This document shows, piece by piece, positions 1 through 8,736 of a stretch of DNA of 64,000 nucleotides (position 1 is the first letter of the stretch; each line of letters opens with the position of its first letter). Source of the DNA: an uncultured Bacilli bacterium (GTDB taxonomy: Bacteria; Bacillota_I; Bacilli_A; ML615J-28; CAG-313); contig CAKPBI010000006.1 of NCBI GenBank assembly GCA_934140285.1, forward strand, positions 1 to 64,000, given 5' to 3'. The notes below the pieces were generated by a model. The model did not search any database, was not told the origin of the DNA, and worked only from the letters and a program-made list of their open reading frames with translations. The translations under genes and the position numbers were made by a program.

Positions 1-445
<445 letters not shown>

Positions 446-484
446 TAAGAAATTTTGTGAACAAGTATATTCAATTTTGAAAGA

Positions 485-598
485 GAGTTTGGTGATAATT
501 GCAAAGTGGACACACCTGTTCCCATGCCGAACACAGCAGTTAAGCACTTTCGCGCCGACGATAGTTAGAAATAGCAAAAATAGGTCGTTGCCAGCTCC
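485..598 (+). rRNA. 5S ribosomal RNA
   Basis: Follows 23S by about 40 bases, as in a standard rRNA operon. It contains the conserved 5S core CACACCTGTTCCCATGCCGA (near 509-528) and GAACACAGCAGTTAAGC. Helix I is formed by GAGTTTGG at the 5' end and CCAGCTC at the 3' end. The boundaries are estimated from that helix. Confidence 0.93.
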
Positions 599-621
599 TT
601 TCTATATTCATTAAATTATGC

Positions 622-698
622 GCCTCTTTAGCTCAGTTGGTTAGAGCACATGACTGTTAATCATGGGGTCCGGGGTTCAAGTCCCTGAAGGGGCGCCA
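622..698 (+). tRNA. tRNA-Asn (GTT)
   Basis: A 77-base cloverleaf. Acceptor GCCTCTT pairs with AAGGGGC, the anticodon stem is CATGA/TCATG, and the loop CTGTTAA gives anticodon GTT. The T loop reads GGTTCAAGTCC and the CCA end is encoded. It lies directly after 5S rRNA and is probably cotranscribed with the rRNA operon. Confidence 0.96.
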
Positions 699-712
699 TT
701 TTTTATGATTAT

Positions 713-789
713 GGTCTGTTGGAGAAGCGGCTTAACTCACATGCCTTTCACGCATGCACTCACGGGTTCGAATCCCGTACAGATCACCA
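713..789 (+). tRNA. tRNA-Glu (TTC)
   Basis: A 77-base cloverleaf. Acceptor GGTCTGT pairs with ACAGATC, and anticodon stem CATGC/GCATG encloses loop CTTTCAC, giving anticodon TTC. CCA is encoded. It lies 14 bases after tRNA-Asn and is followed by a terminator, so the rRNA-tRNA unit ends here. Confidence 0.95.
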
Positions 790-800
790 TTTTGTAATTT

Positions 801-830
801 ATGAGTCATCTTTGATGGCTTATTTTTTTT
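801..830 (+). terminator. Intrinsic terminator of the rRNA-tRNA operon
   Basis: The hairpin ATGAGTCATC / GATGGCTTAT, with a TTT loop and some G-U pairs, is followed by a run of eight T residues. It lies 12 bases after tRNA-Glu. Confidence 0.8.
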
Positions 831-1023
831 GCTTATATATGACATACAATCAAAAATACAATTTTGAAAGTATAGCAGTATAAATCTTATTTTTTATTAT
901 TAATTGAATATTCTCACTTTAGTTAATAGATAGCTTATCATTTGGTTTATGGTAATATAAAAATATTATGATATAATATTAGTGTAAGCTTACTAAAAAA
1001 CTAAATAAGAGGAGAAAATAATT

Positions 1024-2088
1024 ATGAATATTGGTCAAAAGATTAAAGAATTAAGACAAGAAAATAATCTTACTCAAGAAGAACTTGCTGAAGAATTAGG
1101 TGTTAGTCCCCAAGCAATATCTCGTTGGTAAAATAGTACTACATATCCGGACATTACAATACTTCCAATTATAGCTAATATGTTTGATGTGACAATAGAT
1201 TATTTACTTGATAGGGAATCTTATAAAAAAGATGAAGAATTAAAAAAAATAATTGAACAAGATGATGAATTGTCTAAATATGGTAAAATTAAGGAAAGAG
1301 AAAAATTATTATTAGAATCATTAAAGAAGTACCCTAATAACTGGGATTTAAAGTCAAGATTGTTAAGTGTTTATCATGTTCAAACAGCTAACGATGAAGA
1401 ATCTGATAAATATTATCAACAAAAAGCAATTGAACTAGGTCACAATATTTTAGATAAATGCAACATTGATGAATATAGATATTCTGCTATTCAAATATTA
1501 TGCTTTGTATATGACTGGATTAATCAACCTGATAAAGCTAAACAAATGATTGAAAATTTACCTAATTCATTTGTTACTAAAGATTTTTTATCGTTAGAAC
1601 TAATTAAAGGTAGTGAAAGAAATATTAAATGCGCAGAATATATTACAACATTATTAGATCTATTACACTTTACAATTGGTACTATGAGATTATCAACTGA
1701 AGACACCATTAAAGCAAGAGAAAAAGAAATTGAAATTATAAATACGATTTTTGATAGTAATGACTTATACTGGTATAATACTTTAGTTTCTGATGCATAT
1801 GAAGAAATTGCAAAAATGTTTGCGGAACTTAACAACAAAGAAGAAATGATTACTAATTTAGAAAAAGCTTTTGAATATGGTAAAAAGAAAGACGCGATTG
1901 CAAAAGAAGAAAAAATACTGACCCACAAAAGCATTCTTGTTAAAGGCTATGAATGTGATCCATCAAAATGGACAACTAGTAATGACTTAAGTCATGTTGA
2001 ATTAATAAAAGAAAGAATAAATGAATATGCTGCATTTAAGAAATACTTTAATGATAAAGATTTTACCAAATTAATTAATAAATATTAA
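1024..2088 (+). pseudogene. XRE-family regulator with TPR-like C-terminus, interrupted by a nonsense codon
   Basis: ATG at 1024 follows a clear ribosome site (AGAGGAG) and opens a Cro/C1-type helix-turn-helix (MNIGQKIKELRQENNLTQ..., QAISRW). The reading frame hits TAA at 1129-1131, where this family has Glu in SRWE. The same frame then continues without a break (NSTTYPDITILP, FDVTIDYLL) to 2088, so one G-to-T change (GAA to TAA) explains the stop. The downstream ~300 residues are helical and TPR-like, typical of regulators with an HTH plus a peptide- or partner-sensing domain. Unless translation restarts near 1180, the DNA-binding and sensor parts are separated and the gene is probably inactive. 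A base-call error is the main alternative. Confidence 0.8.
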
Positions 2089-2153
2089 TATTAAATATGT
2101 TATTTTTTACTTGAATTATAAACAAAATTAAAGAATAAAATTAATCTAAATTA

Positions 2154-2182
2154 TTGACAAATAAAAAATTTTTTGATAGAAT
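2154..2182 (+). promoter_or_regulatory. Sigma-A type promoter for the DUF3800 leader RNA
   Basis: TTGACA at 2154-2159 and TAGAAT at 2177-2182 are separated by 17 bases. Transcription would start near 2189, just ahead of the hairpins of the DUF3800 leader. Confidence 0.75.
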
Positions 2183-2198
2183 ATTATTGTAAAAAATG

Positions 2199-2278
2199 CA
2201 TATGATATTATTGTCATATGACTTGGACTGGCGTATGCCTTGGTCCACCAACGGCAGGAAATAGTCCTGCCATTTTTT
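2199..2278 (+). ncRNA. Structured leader RNA of the DUF3800 gene, ending in a terminator-like hairpin
   Basis: Three hairpins lie in series. CATATGA (2199-2205) pairs with TCATATG (2214-2220). GGAC..GGC pairs with GCC..GTCC within 2225-2247. GGCAGGA (2253-2259) pairs with TCCTGCC (2265-2271) and is followed by six T residues. The last is a textbook intrinsic terminator placed only 17 bases before the DUF3800 start codon. It is known that several conserved RNA motifs (the DUF3800-I to -XI series from comparative genomics) sit immediately upstream of DUF3800 genes. Membership of one of these classes is my inference; I did not match it to a covariance model. Confidence 0.65.
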
Positions 2279-2294
2279 ATATGAGGGAGTGGCT

Positions 2295-2954
2295 ATGAAA
2301 AAAATTCTTAGTATCTTTATTGATGAGTCAGGTGATGTTGGATTTATTAAAGCTGCATCAAAGTATTATATTATTACCTTTGTAATGCATAATCAAAGTA
2401 ACGAAATAAAGAGTAATATTGAAAAAATTAAAGATTTTCCTATATTTCATGCTGGCCCTATAATTAGAAGGGAATATCCATTTGATTATATGAAAATGAA
2501 AGATAGAAAAAAAATATTTCAATCTATTTTCATTTTTACATTATCATTACCAATAAAAATTTTTTCCTTTTGTTATGAAAAAAAAGACTTCGATAGTAAC
2601 TTATTAAAAATGCAAGCCAAAATAACTAAAGATGTTTATAATTTTCTACAAGATAATTCTAATTATTTTAATTCATTTAATGAAATAATAATATATTATG
2701 ATAACGGCCAAAATTTAATAACTAAAATATTAAATGGAGCTTTCGCAATTTCAGGTTTGAATTATGAATTTAAAAAAGAAGTTGTTCCAGGATCATATAG
2801 ATTATTTCAAGTTGCTGACTTTGTATCAACAGTAAAACTTATGGAAATAAAAATGTATAAAAATGAACTATCTAATTCAGAATTAAAATTTATTGATATT
2901 TACCATTTAAAGAAAAATTACATTAAAGGAATAAACAAGAAAATTCTAAAATAA
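2295..2954 (+). CDS. DUF3800 domain protein
   Basis: A protein of 219 residues. The N-terminus (ILSIFIDESGDVGF) carries the family's signature DESG acidic motif. Later acidic positions (YYDNGQ near residue 139 and FQVADFVS near 178) match the RNase H-like fold proposed for DUF3800. ATG at 2295 is preferred over GTG at 2289 because GAGGGAG at 2283-2289 is a good ribosome site with 5-base spacing. The function is unknown; members often sit in mobile or defence regions and follow structured RNA leaders, as here. A nuclease role is inference. Confidence 0.82.
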   Translation: MKKILSIFIDESGDVGFIKAASKYYIITFVMHNQSNEIKSNIEKIKDFPIFHAGPIIRREYPFDYMKMKDRKKIFQSIFIFTLSLPIKIFSFCYEKKDFDSNLLKMQAKITKDVYNFLQDNSNYFNSFNEIIIYYDNGQNLITKILNGAFAISGLNYEFKKEVVPGSYRLFQVADFVSTVKLMEIKMYKNELSNSELKFIDIYHLKKNYIKGINKKILK

Positions 2955-3076
2955 CAAAGTTTAATAATGTTCTTAACTTAAAAGCAAATAATTAGATAAT
3001 TAAAAAATTATAAATACTAAATTTGAAAACTTACCAAGCTTAATGTATAATTATTTTGTTAATTGAATCCTTTCTT

Positions 3077-3143
3077 GTAGTAATGCGGCAATACTACTAT
3101 AGGAAAAAAGCGCTTTTTATCAAAAACGATACTAAGCGCTTTT
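3077..3143 (+). terminator. Tandem hairpins between the DUF3800 and MATE genes
   Basis: The 320 bases between the two genes hold two hairpins. GTAGTA (3077-3082) pairs with TACTAC (3092-3097) around a 9-base loop. AAAAGCGCTT (3106-3115) pairs with AAGCGCTTTT (3134-3143), ending in a short T run. The second can act as a terminator for the DUF3800 gene. Because both lie upstream of the efflux pump, a leader or attenuator for that gene is also possible. I see no coding sequence here. Confidence 0.5.
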
Positions 3144-3274
3144 AATTTATCTAAAAGAATTTACAAAAAAGAAGTAATATATGAAAGCTTATTTTTGAAA
3201 ACGTGTTCTCTATTTATTTGCTTTACAAGATAACTAAAAATGAGTAAAATATATTGTCTTATAAAGGTGATATT

Positions 3275-4741
3275 ATGAATGCATTGAAAAAACTTTTTGA
3301 ACCTATGGATTTGACTAAAGGTAAAATATGGAAAGTAATCATTTTGTTTTCACTTCCAATCTTTTTTAGTTATTTCTTTCAACAAATATATACGATTGCT
3401 GATGCCGCTATATGTGGTAAATATCTAGATGCAAACCAAGTTGCAGGAATTAATAATACGGGTAATATTATATTTATTGTCCTACAATTTGCATTTGGCT
3501 GTACTGCTGGTTTTTCGGTTGTAACCGCCAATAAAATAGGTGAACATGACTTAGATGGTGTAAAAAAATCATTAGCCGTACAGATAAGGTTATCAGTTAT
3601 TATCAGTATCATTTTAACCATTCTTGCTTGTCTTCTCGCAAGTCCTCTTCTAAATTTCATTGGTTTATCAAAATCCACAAATCCCATTCAAAATGAAATT
3701 TATGAAGCAGCTTACTATTATATAATAATTATCTTTTTAGGTACATCAGCTCAAATATTTTATAATTTAATTTGTTCATTCCTAAGAAGTATAGGTGACT
3801 CCCTTGTTCCTTTAATCTTCTTATTCATTTCCACAATTCTTAATATAGGACTTGACTTATTATTTATTGCGGTATTCAACTGGGGAGTAATGGGAGCGGC
3901 GATTGCTACGATCATAGCTCAATTTATATCAGCTATTGGTTGTTTTATTTATACATTTAAGAAATATCCTATCTATAAACTAAGTAAAAAAGACTTTAAA
4001 TTCGATTTTTCGTTTGATTTACATCATTTAAAATTAGGACTACCTCTTGCCTTTCAATTTTCAGTCCTTGCGATTGGTTTAATTGTAGTACAGGCGGTAA
4101 TTGTTAAATTTGATACTTCCATAGATGGCGAAGTTATAAGTGCCTGTGCCCAAAATGGGTTTGGTGCCGCAACCAAACTTAATAACTTTTTAATGTGTCC
4201 TTTTAATGCCCTTGGTACAGCAATGCTTTCTTATTGTGGTCAAAACTATGGAGCTAACGAGACTACAAGAATCAAAAAAGGTGTAAATGAAGCTTTAATT
4301 ATAGCTTTTGTTGAATATATTATATTTGGTGGTACTGGTTTATTACTAACAATTAATGGAGCATACCTACATATTTTTTATTCAACTGATAAAATCAATG
4401 AAATGACAATGTATTTTGGTAATCACTACTTATATTGTGATATGTCATTATACTTTATTTTGGGAGCTCTTTTTGTTTTCCGTAATTCATTACAAGGAAT
4501 TGGTAAACCCTTATATCCATTTCTTGCGGGGATCGGTGAATTAATTGGAAGAACTTTAATATGCTTAACACTACCTAACATAATTAATAATGGTCCAATT
4601 AATATCAATGCTAATCTAAATGCAGTATATGGATTAACTTTTGCGGATCCACTCGCATGGAGTATTGCAGTAATCATAATGCTGTATGGAATCATTAAAT
4701 ATGTTTATTTACCAAAAAAACAAAAAGTCATCCAAAACTAG
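3275..4741 (+). CDS. MATE family multidrug/cation efflux transporter
   Basis: A protein of 488 residues with about twelve hydrophobic segments, the usual length and topology for MATE (MatE-MatE) exporters of the MOP superfamily. The N-terminus (FEPMDLTKGKIWKVIILFSLP) and the segment YFFQQIYTIADAAICGKYL match the family's first helices. Substrates are exchanged for Na+ or H+ across the cell membrane. Start ATG 3275 is preceded by AAAGGTGA; the frame can extend 7 codons upstream, but without a ribosome site. The substrate cannot be told from sequence. Confidence 0.9.
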   Translation: MNALKKLFEPMDLTKGKIWKVIILFSLPIFFSYFFQQIYTIADAAICGKYLDANQVAGINNTGNIIFIVLQFAFGCTAGFSVVTANKIGEHDLDGVKKSLAVQIRLSVIISIILTILACLLASPLLNFIGLSKSTNPIQNEIYEAAYYYIIIIFLGTSAQIFYNLICSFLRSIGDSLVPLIFLFISTILNIGLDLLFIAVFNWGVMGAAIATIIAQFISAIGCFIYTFKKYPIYKLSKKDFKFDFSFDLHHLKLGLPLAFQFSVLAIGLIVVQAVIVKFDTSIDGEVISACAQNGFGAATKLNNFLMCPFNALGTAMLSYCGQNYGANETTRIKKGVNEALIIAFVEYIIFGGTGLLLTINGAYLHIFYSTDKINEMTMYFGNHYLYCDMSLYFILGALFVFRNSLQGIGKPLYPFLAGIGELIGRTLICLTLPNIINNGPININANLNAVYGLTFADPLAWSIAVIIMLYGIIKYVYLPKKQKVIQN

Positions 4742-4829
4742 GTTTTTGCAAACCCCTTTATCTTTTCGACATTTTATGATATAATATTCAATTGTGTGAG
4801 AACATGAGATAAAGAAAAGAGGAAGAATT

Positions 4830-5645
4830 ATGTATCAACTTCGTTCAAGGTGGTTAAGGATTGCTTTTTTAAGTATTTTAATTTCAAATCTCGTTATGTT
4901 AGTATCTTGTACAAAAAAAGATAACGAAATTAAAGATCCTAATGAATTACCTATAGAAAACTCTATTTTAGATAAATACAGTGACTATGAAATAATCTCA
5001 AAAGCTATGCAAAAAAACTATGAACGTGATAATTATTTAATTACCACTGAAGGTGTAACAGATGCTAAATTTGGCTTTATTTCATATACTCAAAAAACTA
5101 CAACATCTCTTTACTTCATGCAAGATAAGTTTTATAATGATATTTCATCTACTTCATCAATTGTTAATCATTACCACCGCTTAATACTTACATCAAATGA
5201 TGTTAAATACTATGATAGTGATAATGATAATATAACAACTACAACATTAGATGAATACAAAAACATCTATGGTAAAGTACCTAGCCATACTACTTTCTTT
5301 AATTATAATATTGATGAAAGTACAATTATTTCTTCTAAAAGAAATTTTACAAATAAAAGGTTTGAAATAACTTATAATTTGGAACCTGAAAAAGCTATGG
5401 GAGATATCGCAAAACAAATGATGATGTTTGGCGGATTATCTGAAGAACCTAAGTTCAAATCAATTACTTTGACAATTCGTGTTGATGAAGATTTAAATAT
5501 TTTATCTTTTAAAAACGTTGAAGTTTATACCATCGTTAAGGATATTCCTGTTGTTGGAACTAGTAAGTTAAACTGTGTTCAAACGCTAAATTCAAAGGTT
5601 TATTATAACGATTATTCAGAACCTGATTTAAATGAATTTGAATAA
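4830..5645 (+). CDS. Putative lipoprotein of unknown function
   Basis: A protein of 271 residues that starts after AGAGGAAG. A positively charged N-terminus and hydrophobic stretch end in the lipobox-like LVMLVSC (Cys near residue 27), so it is probably exported and lipid-anchored. The mature part is rich in Asp, Asn, Ser and Thr. I recognise no domain; the pattern of beta-strand-like segments (FEITYNLEP, SITLTIRVDE) resembles LolA/LppX-like lipoproteins only loosely. It is monocistronic, with its own terminator. Confidence 0.65.
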   Translation: MYQLRSRWLRIAFLSILISNLVMLVSCTKKDNEIKDPNELPIENSILDKYSDYEIISKAMQKNYERDNYLITTEGVTDAKFGFISYTQKTTTSLYFMQDKFYNDISSTSSIVNHYHRLILTSNDVKYYDSDNDNITTTTLDEYKNIYGKVPSHTTFFNYNIDESTIISSKRNFTNKRFEITYNLEPEKAMGDIAKQMMMFGGLSEEPKFKSITLTIRVDEDLNILSFKNVEVYTIVKDIPVVGTSKLNCVQTLNSKVYYNDYSEPDLNEFE

Positions 5646-5647
5646 AA

Positions 5648-5670
5648 AAAATCAAAAGATTTTCTTTTTT
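5648..5670 (+). terminator. Intrinsic terminator
   Basis: AAAATC (5648-5653) pairs with GATTTT (5658-5663), followed by a six-T run. It ends the lipoprotein gene. Confidence 0.6.
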
Positions 5671-5672
5671 AC

Positions 5673-5721
5673 TTGACATCCATAATATTTAATGATATAC
5701 TATTGATATAAAGTATCAATA
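5673..5721 (+). promoter_or_regulatory. perR promoter with a palindromic operator over the start site
   Basis: TTGACA (5673-5678) and TATACT (5696-5701) have a 17-base spacer. A perfect palindrome, TATTGATA-N5-TATCAATA (5701-5721), begins at the last base of the -10 box and covers the expected transcription start. Its size and position fit a Fur/PerR-family box and suggest autorepression of perR-rubrerythrin; the regulator assignment is inference. Confidence 0.75.
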
Positions 5722-5730
5722 GGTGAATTA

Positions 5731-6105
5731 ATGGAACGAAGGCTTACTAAACAAAGACAACTGATATATGACATTACTATGACAATGTACCACCCAAACG
5801 CTGAAGAAGTGTTTAAAAAAGTACACGAAAAGTATCCGGAAATTGGAAGAGCAACCGTATACCGTAATCTTACAGTATTACTTGAACAAGGTTTACTTAC
5901 AAAACTTGTAATTACTGGTGAATCGATTAGATATGATACTAATATAAAGCATCACAATCATTTCGTATGTACTAAGTGTGGTAAAATAATTGATCTTCCT
6001 GAGGTTGAAATAGTAAAAGTCCCTGATAATCTGGATGTAGAATATCAATCAGTTACCTTCTATGGAGTCTGCCCCGAATGTAAACAAAAAATTGATACTA
6101 AATAA
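5731..6105 (+). CDS. perR: Fur-family regulator, PerR type
   Basis: A protein of 124 residues with the Fur architecture: a winged helix up to about residue 70 (RATVYRNLTVLLEQGLL), then a metal-binding dimerisation domain. CTKC and CPEC form the structural zinc site. The Asp in IRYD, the His pairs in KHHNHF and the Asp in KIIDL correspond to the metal ligands typical of PerR, which senses peroxide by metal-catalysed His oxidation. The next gene, 12 bases on, is rubrerythrin, a classical PerR target. A Fur or Zur role is less likely given that partner. Confidence 0.85.
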   Translation: MERRLTKQRQLIYDITMTMYHPNAEEVFKKVHEKYPEIGRATVYRNLTVLLEQGLLTKLVITGESIRYDTNIKHHNHFVCTKCGKIIDLPEVEIVKVPDNLDVEYQSVTFYGVCPECKQKIDTK

Positions 6106-6117
6106 ATGGAGGAAATT

Positions 6118-6651
6118 ATGGAATTAAAAGGATCAAAAACTGAAAGAAACTTAAGAGAAGCATTTGCTGGGGAAAGCCAAGCACGTAACAAATATACTTA
6201 TTTTGCGAGTGTTGCTAGAAAAGAAGGCTATGAACAAATAGCTGCTATCTTTGAAGAAACTGCTAACAATGAAAAAGAACACGCTAAAATGTGGTTTAAA
6301 GCTTTAGGTGAACTAGGAGATACTCCTGCAAATTTATCTGCTGCTGCCGCTGGTGAAAACTATGAATGGACTGACATGTATGAAAGATTTGCAATTGAAG
6401 CTGAAGAAGAAGGTTTCACAAAACTTGCTTATCAATTTAGAGCAGTAGGTGCAATCGAAAGAGCTCATGAACAAAGATATCTTGCTTTATTGAATAATAT
6501 AGATTTACAACAAGTATTTGAAAAATCAGAAGAAACTATGTGGGAATGCCGTAATTGTGGCCATTTAGTAATTGGTAAAAAGGCTCCAGAAGTTTGTCCT
6601 GTTTGTGCTCATCCAAAGAGTTATTTTGAAGTAAGAAAAGAAAACTACTAA
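6118..6651 (+). CDS. rbr: Rubrerythrin
   Basis: A protein of 177 residues. The N-terminal ferritin-like di-iron domain shows FAGESQARNKY, the ExxH motif NEKEHAK and the second pair AIERAHEQRY. The C-terminal rubredoxin domain shows CRNCG and CPVCAHP. It reduces hydrogen peroxide in the cytoplasm of anaerobes with electrons from rubredoxin or NAD(P)H donors. Start ATG 6118 follows TGGAGGA, giving the standard N-terminus MELKGSKTE. It sits in one operon with perR and is probably derepressed by peroxide. Confidence 0.95.
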   Translation: MELKGSKTERNLREAFAGESQARNKYTYFASVARKEGYEQIAAIFEETANNEKEHAKMWFKALGELGDTPANLSAAAAGENYEWTDMYERFAIEAEEEGFTKLAYQFRAVGAIERAHEQRYLALLNNIDLQQVFEKSEETMWECRNCGHLVIGKKAPEVCPVCAHPKSYFEVRKENY

Positions 6652-6670
6652 AATTAAAATGAATAAATGA

Positions 6671-6699
6671 AGAAATGTAATAATGTTACATTTCTTTTT
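6671..6699 (+). terminator. Intrinsic terminator of perR-rbr
   Basis: AGAAATGTAA (6671-6680) pairs with TTACATTTCT (6686-6695), followed by a T run. Confidence 0.8.
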
Positions 6700-6706
6700 A
6701 TTTGGC

Positions 6707-6735
6707 TTGAAAAGAATTTGTTAATGTGGTATAAT
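6707..6735 (+). promoter_or_regulatory. Sigma-A type promoter
   Basis: TTGAAA (6707-6712), a 17-base spacer and TATAAT (6730-6735) lie upstream of the MurQ-like gene. Confidence 0.75.
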
Positions 6736-6782
6736 TATAGACGCAATTATTGTAAAAAAAATAGTAAAAGGAGATTTTTATC

Positions 6783-8615
6783 GTGATTTACAAGACAATT
6801 ACAAATTACAAAGAAGCTACACGTGACTTCTTAGAAAATGAAACACAATTTCATCTAGGAGTTATTCCTACAGAACAATCTAACCCAATTACTAAAAATC
6901 TTAGTGCTACAATCGCAAAAGATACTGCAAAAGGTGTTAAGACAATTCTAAATGCTGATAAGTACATTGCTGAAGTTGCTCGTGGACAATTCCACACTCC
7001 AGAATTTGAAGCATTTGTTGATGATATTAAGAGATGTATGGACCAAAGAAAGAAAGTTGTTTTCTCAAGTGTTGGTGCATCAGGAAGAATGGCAATTCAA
7101 ATGGATGGTGCATGGAGAAGTTTTTGGCAAGGCTTAGTTGACAAAATTCCTGCTCATCGTTTTGAATTCCTAGAAATGGCAGAAGTAGTAAGCAGTTTTA
7201 CAACTGGTGGCGATAGAGCCTTAGTACGTTCTGTTGAAAACTTTGAAGACTATATGACATTTGGCGCTCGTCAAGTTGATGAAGCTGAAGTAGGCCCTGG
7301 TGATGTATTAGTTGCATTATCTGAATGTGGTCTTTCTGCAAGTATCAATGGTTCAGCTGTTCGTGGATATGAACTAGGTGTTAGAACATACTATTTATTC
7401 TGTAACCCAGAAAACATCTTAAGAACACACTTAGATCGTGCACGTGCTGTATTTGAATGCTTAGATGAATATGCAGCAAATAAAGCAAAAGGCATTGACA
7501 ATGGTAAATATATTGTTAAAATTCCTCTATTTGTTGGTAACATGGCTGTATCTGGTTCAACTCGTATGCAAGTTACTACAGTTGAATTATTAGCTGCTGG
7601 TGCTGCACTAGAAGTAGCCGCAAACCGTTGGTTAAAAGAAAATCTAACTGAACAAGAATTAGCAGTAGTTGGTGGTGAAATGCTTTCACTAGATGAATAC
7701 GCTGATGCCTTTGTTTCATTAAATAAACAATTATCAAGTGGTAAAGCTCTAAAAGGTTTAGCTCAAGCTGTTGAATTTGAAGTTAATACATATAATCAAA
7801 AAGGATTAGTAACATACATTACTCATGACTACCTACTTGATATTATGACTGATACAACTGAACGTCAACCTACATTTACCCTTCCTCCATTTAGAAAATT
7901 TGCTGATCATGATAGTGAAGTATCTTGGGCATACATTAAAGACCCTCTATATCCAAACGAAGTTGCTTGGCAACAAGTATTCCGTCGTCCTATTAAAGGT
8001 CTTGAATGGACTAAAGAAGATTACATTGAAATGAAAGCAAGTCAAGACATTATCAATAACCCTCCAAAAGTTAGTGGTAGTGAAGTATTAGAATATGTTA
8101 TTGGTAACGAAGATGACCCTTCTAGATACTCTCGTCCATGTTCTCAACTTGTATTAATCGATGTAAATGGTAGTGCTACTCCAGAAGTTGTTGCTTGGTA
8201 TAAGAAAGAACTTGTTAAATATAGTGGTGGAATTGTTCTTCGCTTAGGTCAAATCCCAGCTACTAAGATTGACAAAAATGAAATCAGAATTCCAGTTGAA
8301 CTTCCTAGAACTTGTACAGATATTCTTTATCACTTACTAGTTAAGGTTGCATTCAATGCTTTAAGTACTGGAACAATGGCTAAGATGGGTCGTGTTTATG
8401 GTAACTGGATGGTTCAAGTTCTTCCAACAAATAAGAAATTAATTGACCGTTCTTCTAGAATTATAGCAAGTCTTGCAAAAATTCCTTATGAAAAAGCCGT
8501 AGAAGAATTCTTCTATTCATACTATAATCGTAAACCTGAAGATGAATATCGTGAATCATATGTAATTGAAACACTTCGTCGTTTAGGATTCGATCCAAGC
8601 AAAGACATTAAATAG
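6783..8615 (+). CDS. MurQ/GCKR-like double-SIS sugar phosphate protein
   Basis: A protein of 610 residues, twice the length of MurNAc-6-phosphate etherase (MurQ). The N-terminal half follows MurQ closely: EQSNPITKNLS, SSVGASGRM, GDVLVALSECG, LFCNPEN, TGGDRALVRSVENFED and VSGSTRMQ. The catalytic Glu found in MurQ's DASE motif is replaced here (MDGAW), while the second Glu (ENFED) is kept. The C-terminal half looks like a second, diverged SIS-type unit. GTG at 6783 is the start, after AAAGGAGA. The protein probably binds a sugar phosphate. Whether it is an enzyme, or a regulator like mammalian glucokinase regulatory protein, is open. Confidence 0.7.
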   Translation: MIYKTITNYKEATRDFLENETQFHLGVIPTEQSNPITKNLSATIAKDTAKGVKTILNADKYIAEVARGQFHTPEFEAFVDDIKRCMDQRKKVVFSSVGASGRMAIQMDGAWRSFWQGLVDKIPAHRFEFLEMAEVVSSFTTGGDRALVRSVENFEDYMTFGARQVDEAEVGPGDVLVALSECGLSASINGSAVRGYELGVRTYYLFCNPENILRTHLDRARAVFECLDEYAANKAKGIDNGKYIVKIPLFVGNMAVSGSTRMQVTTVELLAAGAALEVAANRWLKENLTEQELAVVGGEMLSLDEYADAFVSLNKQLSSGKALKGLAQAVEFEVNTYNQKGLVTYITHDYLLDIMTDTTERQPTFTLPPFRKFADHDSEVSWAYIKDPLYPNEVAWQQVFRRPIKGLEWTKEDYIEMKASQDIINNPPKVSGSEVLEYVIGNEDDPSRYSRPCSQLVLIDVNGSATPEVVAWYKKELVKYSGGIVLRLGQIPATKIDKNEIRIPVELPRTCTDILYHLLVKVAFNALSTGTMAKMGRVYGNWMVQVLPTNKKLIDRSSRIIASLAKIPYEKAVEEFFYSYYNRKPEDEYRESYVIETLRRLGFDPSKDIK

Positions 8616-8631
8616 TAATTAAATACAAAGA

Positions 8632-8658
8632 CCTTCATTCAAAATATGAAGGCCTTTT
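8632..8658 (+). terminator. Intrinsic terminator
   Basis: CCTTCAT (8632-8638) pairs with ATGAAGG (8646-8652), and CCTTTT follows. Confidence 0.7.
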
Positions 8659-8736
8659 GTTTTATAATATTATCTTATACGCTTTTATAAATGACAATTT
8701 AATAAAAATATGGTATACTATTTAATAGGTGATATT

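Noticed and set aside
1524..1934. Minus-strand frame of 136 codons in the XRE-TPR gene
   Set aside because: Antisense shadow of an AT-rich coding gene; no ribosome site, and the plus-strand frame is clearly protein-like.
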